This document shows positions 56,386 through 64,000 of a DNA stretch of 64,000 nt, piece by piece. The position numbers were made by a program, and so were the translations under genes. The number at the start of each line of letters is the position of its first letter. Positions within the stretch are counted from its first letter, which is position 1. Source of the DNA: Malus domestica (Eukaryota; Streptophyta; Magnoliopsida; Rosales; Rosaceae); the NCBI RefSeq assembly GCF_042453785.1, contig NC_091671.1, forward strand, positions 35,293,001 to 35,357,000, read 5' to 3'. A model generated the notes under the pieces. The model did no database searches. It was not told the DNA's origin and saw only the letters and a list, made by a program, of their open reading frames with translations.

Positions 56386-57576
56386 GAGTGCTAAGCAAAA
56401 ATACACTATTCATATCATGGAAGTGTATCTTTGTTGGCAGATGGGACTATTTTTATAAAGGATAATAATTATTATTAAGATATTTTTCGGGGATTGTTAT
56501 TGGCATACTAGCATTCTCATTTTGCATTTCAAATTGTTTATATTTAGAAAGAAAAATAAACTTATAAAGTGTGCATAATAAGATTTTTAGAATATCAATG
56601 ACATTTACTATTTTTATAGCTCATTCTGAAAAAACATCTTCATAAATACAATTGTTTTTCTTAAAAAAATTATTATTAGCAATCAAAATGAGTCATTATG
56701 CATTATTTCTTCTTTGTAATTTTTTTATCATAAAAGAGTGCATAATAAATTTTTGAAATAATAACTCCCAAACAACATTATCGTTAAAAACAAACAAAAT
56801 AAGGCAAGTGATCATTTATTATAGTAGTGGAAAGATATTGACCTCTCATACATAATAACGTGAGTTCAAATTTTATCGATGACTAATTTAAAATCTAATC
56901 TAACAAAATTTATCGCTTAACAAAAAAAAGAAAAAGACATAAATCTCCTCTTTTTGTTGGGAAACTAAAAAAAATCTTCCTTGGATTCCAAGATATTCGC
57001 ATCACAAATACAAATTAATTTCAAATTAGATGATTAAATGTAGTAAAAGTCCAATGATGTTTTTGAGCCACCTACACTTTATTTTCTTTCTTAAAAAACA
57101 AAGGTGCAAAATTTTCAGAACACAGGACGGAACATTATATATCATCATGCAATTATATAACAAATCAATTATCTAGTAAATTATATAATAATACGTAATA
57201 TTTCGCCTCGAATTTCAAGCTCACTATAATATCTCTCTAACAGGTCAGGTTTGTGTAACTTACCCTCGAGAAACAGAAAACTAATGTTGTTATTGGACAA
57301 GTAAAATCTCCATTAAAAAATACAAAATCCATTCTAATTTTTACATAATTTAATTGAAATAAATAAAAAATTAGATTTTAATAAACCTAATTAGCTAATA
57401 AAAACAGAACCACCTAAGTCATAACCGGAATCGAAAAAAGTGACCGAAGAAAAACTGGAAACAAAATTAAAAAATTATTAAATTTGTTTTCCTTTTTGAA
57501 AAATTAAATTATAAACGGTCAGAATTAGAAACTCAGAGCCATAAAATCAATATTCCTTTCAATCCTGATTCCTGGA

Positions 57577-57584
57577 TATAAAAG
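57577..57584 (+). promoter_or_regulatory. TATA box of the RING-H2 gene
   Basis: TATAAAAG, followed after about 25 bp by a CT-rich leader (57604-57690). The leader appears to be spliced: leader exon about 57608-57735 (donor GTGAGG), leader exon 2 57942-58000 (donor GTATGT), then the coding exon from 59955. Confidence 0.7.
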
Positions 57585-57657
57585 AACAACACCCAGAATT
57601 TCAATTCTCTCTCTCTATCCCAATTATATTGAAAACCCCATTCTCTCTCTCCTCTCC

Positions 57658-57689
<32 letters not shown>

Positions 57690-58540
57690 GGGAGTACCCT
57701 TTTGATCTCGCTTGCTTTGATCGGTTTTCGTTTCGGTGAGGTTTTTCTTCTACCCCGATTTCACTGAAATTCTCAAACTTTTTCATGATTTTCTTTTTAT
57801 TTGCTGCAATTTTTGAAGCTTTTGTGGCCGTTAGCGTTTAATTTGAGCTCTAGGGTTTTTTGCTCCTTCCGATTACAATTTCGACGATTTCGTTATGTGT
57901 AATCTTGTAATTGAATTGGTTTTTTTTTTCTTCTTTTGCAGGAACTTTTTGAAGAAATTCGGCATTCTTCGGATATAATCCCTTTGTTTATGATAATAAA
58001 GTATGTAATTTTGTACTTATGTTAATTTTTTTTTTCTAAGAGTTCGGGAAATTGATTTATTTTTTGTTGAAATAAATTTGGGTTTCTTCTGATTTTCTTA
58101 GGAAAGTCAAAGAAATTAAAAAAAAAAACTTCAAATTTAAATAAATATTACATATAATTTGCCCCCCTTTAAACTGATGAGCAAAACTAAGGGGTAATTT
58201 ATATATATCCAACACAGTACACGAATTTATGGAACCAAGTTTGTTGAGGTTATCATCTGCATGTTACTTTTTTTTTTTTCAATTTTTTAATTTTTATGTT
58301 ATATTAGATTTTATGGTCTAAATCTGTGATTGTATAAGCTGTGTGGTATTGTATTTTCTGTCGCTTGATTTTCTTTCTTAACGAGGTTTGTCAATATAGG
58401 ACTTGTTCTTGTTGTTTTCGTAGCTCATAGAATCTCATAATTATGATAATTCGCACGTAGCTGCTGATTACGTTGATTTGGAGTGTATTGTTTGTTTTCG
58501 CCCATGAACCTTTGTATTGTTTGTTTTCGACCATGAACCT

Positions 58541-58600
58541 TAGCTCAAGTGGCATGAGAAGGGTGAGGTGAGTATGAAGATCCTAGGTTTGAATCGAAAA
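58541..58600 (+). mobile_element. tRNA-derived SINE-like fragment in a leader intron
   Basis: TAGCTCAAGTGG (58541-58552) fits an RNA polymerase III A box. GGTTTGAATCG (58586-58596) resembles a B box with two mismatches at near-tRNA spacing. It is preceded by a 28-bp direct duplication (58484-58511 and 58513-58540). No 3' end or target-site duplication is defined. Confidence 0.4.
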
Positions 58601-59992
58601 AGGACGTATAGTTTGTGACCATGAGATGAATGCTATACTTAAACGTGTATGTTTGGCTGAGTGGGATTCTTTAGTAGATGGGTTAATCAATAATGGGGAA
58701 GTTTTTTACTTTCTGAGGAGAATAGGAAGTTACGTATGGAATTAGTTTGGACAAAGTCATGGATAAGACTTCTTTGTATGGTTTACGGGATGTGATGAGA
58801 ATGGTAATATTTGTTGGTATAAATTTGGAAGAGTGAACTTCTCTTCCACATTTTCTTAAAAATATTTTTTTTTAACAGTGAAACCTGTGCTTCCCCCTTC
58901 ATTTAGTTTCAGGTGCACTTGGTATCTTTTAAGGTTACAAACTTGTGGTAGAGAGTAGTAGACTAAGACAAGCAGTGGGTATTTGTTTTATCAAAGTATG
59001 CTTTCATCATGTTTCACTGGGGATTCATGATTTTAGTTATCTTTAAAAAGAATGAAATATGCTGGATAATTGGATTTTTGGCAACCTAAAGAGTTCACAT
59101 TATCTCGTATGGTGGATGAAAGGAGCAGTTTTCTTTTTGAGATATTTCTTGCTGCTTGAGGGTTTTCTTATGCTTTCCTTCCACTCCTGAAGTATTTTGT
59201 GGTCAATGTGATCTCCCCGTTATTGTGGCTGCATGGACTAACCTTTTGCTTGAGTGTCTATGTTGATTTGTGCATTTTGAGTATCAATTTTCAGTTACCA
59301 TGTTACTGTATAATTGACCGAACCTTAATTGGGAGATTGATTTAGACGTTCTACCGAACCTTAGGTTATTTTTATTGTGATTGACAGTGACGTTGGTTGT
59401 GCTTAGTTACAAGATTTTAACTTCCTACTCTAGAAGACTATGACTTTTTTTTTCCCTCCTTTTTGAACAAAAAAATTTATATAGAAAATGACCTTATTTT
59501 TATTTTTCAAAGATTGTATATAATATAACTGAATCATTCGTAAAGGATGGTAAATGAAATTAGTGCTAAAGTCTGAACGTTGGAGGGTATAACATATAGA
59601 CCTGTTCACCCACTCCACGGGGAGTGAGGAATTCCACGGTCAACCTACCTTTCAGCTACTAGATGGACACTTATATTGTCTGTAAACACTAAAATAATAG
59701 CTGAGGATAGTCAAGTGCTTAAATGATTGCACATTTGGATTATTTTTTGCATGATCCTTAAATGGACACTTTAAAAATAAATGGTTTAGATAATTGAATC
59801 ACAATGTATAGTGGATCCCAAAAAGTTGGTAACCCTGGAACTGCTTGCTCACTATGAAGTGGGTAACTGGACCATGTATGCATCTAAATGTTTTTTTTTT
59901 GACTTGTTCCATGTTCTATAATGTCCTAACTGATCATCTGACTGATTTTTGTAGATACATTGGCTGGAGCGAAGGGATTATTTGCGACTTCA

Positions 59993-61476
59993 ATGGGGCA
60001 AAGAAATATGCTATGCCCTAGTCAGATGATCGATTTGGAAATGAGTCAACAAGGGGAAGGTTATCCCTGTCCCCCACCCTCCGTCCATTTTGGGGGCGCT
60101 TCTAGTATCCAACTGCACAATGTTCACACAATGGTAACAGCTTCAGGGGGCACTACTAGTTTTGATGCCCAACATTTACCCGAGGGTTATGATAATGCCG
60201 CATTCTATGGGATGGCCCAGTACAGTGGTGTTCAGCATCATCATAATCTTGATTTGGGCATTGCGACTCCAGCCAACTATTATTATTCGTACATGACTCC
60301 TTCGTCTAGTACTGGGGTGTTACCTGTTCCTCTAAATCACGGTGCTTCTGATCCGTCGCCATCTTCTAGCCATTATGGAGCCATTGGAATTTCTGCAGAT
60401 GAGTATGGTAGAAATAGTCGCATAATGGATGATGCTAGAGGTCAGTTTAAGAGAAAAAACCCTGAAGGCCTACCAGGGAATTTCCAATATTTTAATGCCT
60501 CTGCAACCCCTAGTTCTTCAGTGCCTCCTTTGAATTTGAGGAATCCTGATGGAGTTGCTGTAATGGATGCTGTAACTTATGCCTTGCCTCAGTATGCGGG
60601 AACTGGCAATCCACCAATTATGGAAGCAGGACCTCAGAGTAGTATGAGGAACAGATCAGCTACAGCTGGGCTTGATTCTGTTATGACACATGACCATAAC
60701 CATCTGAATCAAGTAAATTATGCGGGTCAGCGCTTTCAGCCGGCTGGAACACTTTGGTTGGATCAACATTTAAGTAGTAACAGTGGGGATGGAAGTTCTC
60801 CATCCTGGAATCCAGTTCCTACTATTCCTTTTATGCATGGTCAGTACTTGCTTGTATTTTCTTCCCTTATAATTGGACTCCTATTTGCATCTGATTAGGT
60901 CATTTAATGTCAGAAAGGTCATGTTTCAGTTGCTCTTACAACGTATTGATCTAATTAAGGAAACACACCTATGTGTCTTAATTTAATGATCAATGTGCTA
61001 ATTATTAATTGGAACACTTTGTCTCTGTGCTCATTCTCACAGGGGGTAATGTCACAGTAGGTTCTATGGACAGCGCAAACATGGGTATGCAAAGATATCA
61101 TGATTCATCTAGCAACAGAAATTCCTCTATTCTCCGGCATCCTCCTCCGCTCAACCACCGCCATCATAATCAGCATGTAGCACCACCCATGCAAGGATTA
61201 AGAGGCCACAACCTTAATTTTATCCCCCAGGGTGCCACAGCAGCTTCATATAGATTACCCACAAGTTCCTCGCGCAGCACCATGAATCCTTCTCAGAATG
61301 GTTTGGAGATTGGTCGTAGGCAACCAGGATCTATTCCCTCGAATGGTTTTAGGATATACAGGCCACACCAAGGAGTTATTCCCGAGGCAGCTTTAAGACA
61401 CCAGAACCTTCCCCACTTCAGAGTTCTTCAGGCTGATGTAATCTCTCTCTCTGTCTCTCTGTGTCTCTGTGTCTCT

Positions 61477-61524
<48 letters not shown>

Positions 61525-62398
61525 CGCTTGCGTGTTATTTGGAAGTGTGGTATATGCATTTAGTATTTACCACCTACGTTTGAGATTATATTTGGCTGAA
61601 CCTTTTTGGATTTTTTTTTTTGTAGGAGGGTGTCATAGTAGATGTTCCTAATTTATATGGAAGCTTTCTTGACCAGCACAGAGACATGCGGTTGGACATA
61701 GAGGACATGTCCTATGAGGTAAACTGAAGTAGTTCCATTCTTACCTATTTGTTCATTTAGATACATCAACGAATTGCTGAATCGTGCAGATAAGCAAAAG
61801 ATAAAAGAGTTCCTTAGCTATGCCAATGGATTCTCAGATATATTTATGTTCCTACTGCTTTTATTCTGTTATTCCGATAGTTATGCTGCTTCTGCAGAGT
61901 TTTAACCTGAAAACTCCACTTTCGACTGCAGGAGCTTCTTGCATTGGGGGAGCAAATTGGCCATGTAAACACTGGGTTGTCAGATGAGGCCATTAGAAAA
62001 CAACTAAAGACAAGGTCTTATTTATCATCTTCAATTAATTTAAACCTCGAAGATGCTGGATCCCCAGAGAAGGAAGCCGATTCCTGCATTATATGCCAGG
62101 TACCATAAATCTCGTTCCAACATATTTTTCGTCTTGATGGTTATGTGCAATTGAGTAGCTTCATACTCGTGAATCTCTAATAGTTACCATTTAAGAAAAT
62201 AAATACGATCTTGCCGGTCAATTCACCATTGTTGCGTTTGGGATTTTACAGGATAATTACAAGAACCGCGAGAAGATAGGAATTCTCCACTGCGGACACG
62301 AGTATCATGCAAGTTGCTTGAAGAAGTGGTTGCTTGTGAAAAATGTGTGCCCCATCTGCAAATCCGAAGCGTTGAACACAGGGAAGAAGAATGTATAG
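59993..62398 (+). CDS. RING-H2 E3 ubiquitin ligase (MBR/HIP1-like), 549 aa, 5 coding exons
   Basis: Coding exons are 59993-60839, 61043-61437, 61626-61718, 61932-62099 and 62252-62398 (1650 bp, phases consistent). The ATG at 59993 follows an acceptor at 59954. Residues 1-440 are low-complexity, rich in Ser, Asn, His, Gly and Pro, with MGQRNMLCPSQMIDLEM at the start, as in the plant MBR1/MBR2/HIP1 group. The conserved C-terminus begins DMRLDIEDMSYEELLALGEQ, then IGHVNTGLSDEAI. The RING-H2 finger has C497, C500, C515, H517, H520, C523, C534 and C537 (C3H2C3). It would transfer ubiquitin from an E2 enzyme to substrates, which cannot be predicted here. Arabidopsis MBR1/MBR2 act on the Mediator subunit MED25; orthology is not established. 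Confidence 0.92.
61440..61525. repeat. Compound CT/GT/TA microsatellite at an exon border
   Basis: It begins two bases after the GTAATC start of the donor that closes coding exon 2 (61437): CT, then GT-CT alternation, a pure CT run of about 13 units, then about nine TA units. It fills much of the 188-bp intron, so allele length could affect splicing of this exon. Confidence 0.9.
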
Positions 62399-62562
62399 AA
62401 GGGGCGACAGTTGAATGACAAAGGATTCTTCCTTTGTTCTTTCATCTAACTTTATTTTGTTATATATTTTTGTATATGCACCGGCATATAATATATATCG
62501 ACCAACTGTTACCAACATTGGTCATGTACCTATCAAACTTGTACAGACTTTTTAAATTTTTT

Positions 62563-62768
62563 TTTTTAATTATTCTGCCTCTGCGGTCGCACTTGGTGCG
62601 ATGGCAAGTGCCTTCGCCTATGAGTGGTAGGTCTCGGGTTCGAGACTTGGGAGGAGTCTCTCCATAAATGAGGGTAAGGCTAGCCGACATTCACCTCTCC
62701 CAGACCCTGCGTAAAGCGGGAGCCTTGTGCACTGGGTACGACCTTTTTAATTATTCTGCCTCTGCGGT
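62563..62768 (+). mobile_element. tRNA-derived SINE with about 21-25-bp target-site duplication
   Basis: The body at 62588 to about 62745 has an A-box-like GTGCGATGGCAAGTGCC and a B box GGGTTCGAGAC (62636-62646). It ends in a short T-tract after GGGTACGACC. It is flanked by direct repeats TAATTATTCTGCCTCTGCGG plus T (62567-62587 and 62748-62768), extendable by Ts. The T-tail and 3' text suggest the Au-SINE group (from memory). It lies about 190 bp past the RING-H2 stop codon, plausibly in its 3' untranslated region. Confidence 0.88.
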
Positions 62769-64000
62769 ATTACTCTTGGTAATTAAGCCACATCTTGTTC
62801 AATTGTGTCAACTATTTGTTTATTTTTTTTGAATAATTCGTCTTTGTCGATGAAAAATGATCGGCCGACGCTGAATTATGACTATGTTTGAAAGAGAATG
62901 TAATGTTTTTGTTCGTTATATTGATATTAAGCACTGTAAATTTCATGTTGCATGTTTGTGGTGTGTAGCTCCGTTGGTGACTAATTGGATATGGAATATG
63001 GTACAAGCTACGAGATTCTTTTGAGAGATTATAATCTCTAAATTTGAGAATCTATTTGACAAAATATAGTAAAACTTCAATGATTTAATATCTAATTAAT
63101 TAATAATCACGGTTAAATAATATTTTAGGTCGGTATTGACTTGGAATAATGTGTTTCGTTAAAGGTTTGCGAAATTTATAATATTAGACATCATACAAAA
63201 ATTCATACAAGTCTCACGCAATACATAAATTAATAGTTTCTTGATTTCTTTACACCTTTAAGATGAGAAGCCATTGATGTATGTATGATGTGTTGTGTTA
63301 CTACGGCTTTTTTACTTGAATAGAGTTTTTGCTTGGTTAAATGTTTATAAAATAAAACAATGGAAACTTTGGATGCAATCCTTAGCTATGAATATTGTTT
63401 GACTAAAACCTTGTTGATTTTTAATTTTTGATCGAAGTCTCTGAAATTAATGTGATAATTTATTTCTATGTATGTTACTATATTTTTTAAATTAAAAATT
63501 AAAATTTATAGTTGTTTATATTAATGAGATTTTAAATAGTGAGATTAAAAATATTAAAATATAAATATACTATTGTGTGTGTATATATATAAAAACATGG
63601 GTACATTCATAAAAAATAACCAAAAATTATTGTACCAAAACATGGGTACATTCTTCAAAATCACAAAAAACGAAGAGAATATTAGGTATAATAACATTAG
63701 TAAATTTCTTCAATTAAACTTGATAGGAATACATTCTCAAGTCAAAGAAAAAAAAATGTACACATATAAGTTTAAAAATGGATTAGAAAAAAATTGAATA
63801 GATTTTATATATAAAAAAGGTACATTTTACATATAACAAATTGGTATATTTAAAAATGAGTACATTTTAAGATTAAAAATTTGAAAAAAAAATTACATGA
63901 ATGGGTACATATAAGATTAAAATATTTAAAATATTTTTTAAAAAAGCTAATGGGTACAAACTTATTCTAATTTTTTAATTTATTTTGGAAATGTTTTGAA
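62769..64000. other. AT-rich right flank with recurring GGGTACA motif
   Basis: No gene is seen. From about 63590 to the window end the string GGGTACA or close variants (GGTACATT, GAGTACATT) recurs at uneven spacing in very AT-rich DNA (about 63599, 63644, 63820, 63860, 63903, 63952). It looks like part of a repeat running past the window edge. Confidence 0.55.

Larger units (their letters stand above)
50451..57576. other. Long gene-poor interval, about 7 kb
   Basis: No gene is supported. An open frame at 51001-51183 (MENIEVVAGGFSTGKPPEPT...) has no recognisable domain and no intron support. The interval contains a long CT microsatellite (50838-50889), an R1 repeat copy (52558-52705), a duplicated CT-containing block (54948-55113) and a partial R2 repeat (56210-56385). 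The rest is AT-rich. Confidence 0.6.

Noticed and set aside
61009..61563. Long frame with a Ser/Leu and Tyr/Ile repeat tail
   Set aside because: It is coding exon 2 of the RING-H2 gene read through its donor into the microsatellite.
1..64000. CRISPR array, rRNA genes or organelle insertion
   Set aside because: No regularly spaced repeats, no rRNA-like conserved blocks and no plastid or mitochondrial gene text were seen.

Overview
This window is nuclear DNA of a flowering plant, most likely Rosaceae, tribe Maleae (Malus or Pyrus). The genes have plant-type introns with GT-AG borders. Three copies of a MITE-like family that I associate from memory with apple and pear are present. Plant-specific families occur (SAWADEE-homeodomain, plant Ale-type Copia, a plant chromovirus). 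Genus assignment is inference; the rest is read from the sequence.

Layout: 1-3242 is gene-free, with a decayed antisense LINE piece and MITE-like repeats. 3248-9021 is a non-autonomous LTR retrotransposon carrying gag, no pol, and a long antisense ORF; its two LTRs appear identical. Four intact minus-strand genes follow: an OPA3-like gene (10865-12923, 4 exons), an RTN4IP1/quinone-oxidoreductase-like gene (14405-17988, 7 exons), a SAWADEE-homeodomain gene of SHH2 type (19000-24327, 9 exons), and transcription elongation factor ELF1 (26366-27513, 4 exons including one of 22 bp). A complete young Ty1/Copia element (28864-33710) with one 1445-codon ORF comes next. It is followed by a decayed minus-strand REX4-type exonuclease pseudogene (34270-36640) and a complete young Ty3/Gypsy chromovirus (38550-44352) with one 1554-codon ORF. 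Two plus-strand genes close the window: a PDAP1/PP28-like phosphoprotein gene (45178-50450, 8 exons) and a RING-H2 E3 ubiquitin ligase gene (59993-62398, 5 coding exons plus leader exons). A tRNA-derived SINE with a long target-site duplication lies just past its stop codon.

All seven intact genes were assembled by hand. In each, exon phases add up to an uninterrupted reading frame with standard splice borders: 181, 366, 368, 88, 156 and 549 aa for six of them, listed under their entries. (OPA3-like, RTN4IP1-like, SHH2-like, ELF1, PDAP1-like and RING-H2 make six; the seventh minus-strand locus, REX4, is the broken one.) They are ordinary cellular genes with no operon-like coupling.

The most unusual object is the gag-only retrotransposon with an antisense coiled-coil ORF and a 3' half built from degenerate duplicated modules. 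A second theme is that three LTR elements of three different kinds all look like very recent arrivals, in a window that also encodes an SHH-type protein, whose family acts in RNA-directed DNA methylation of such elements.
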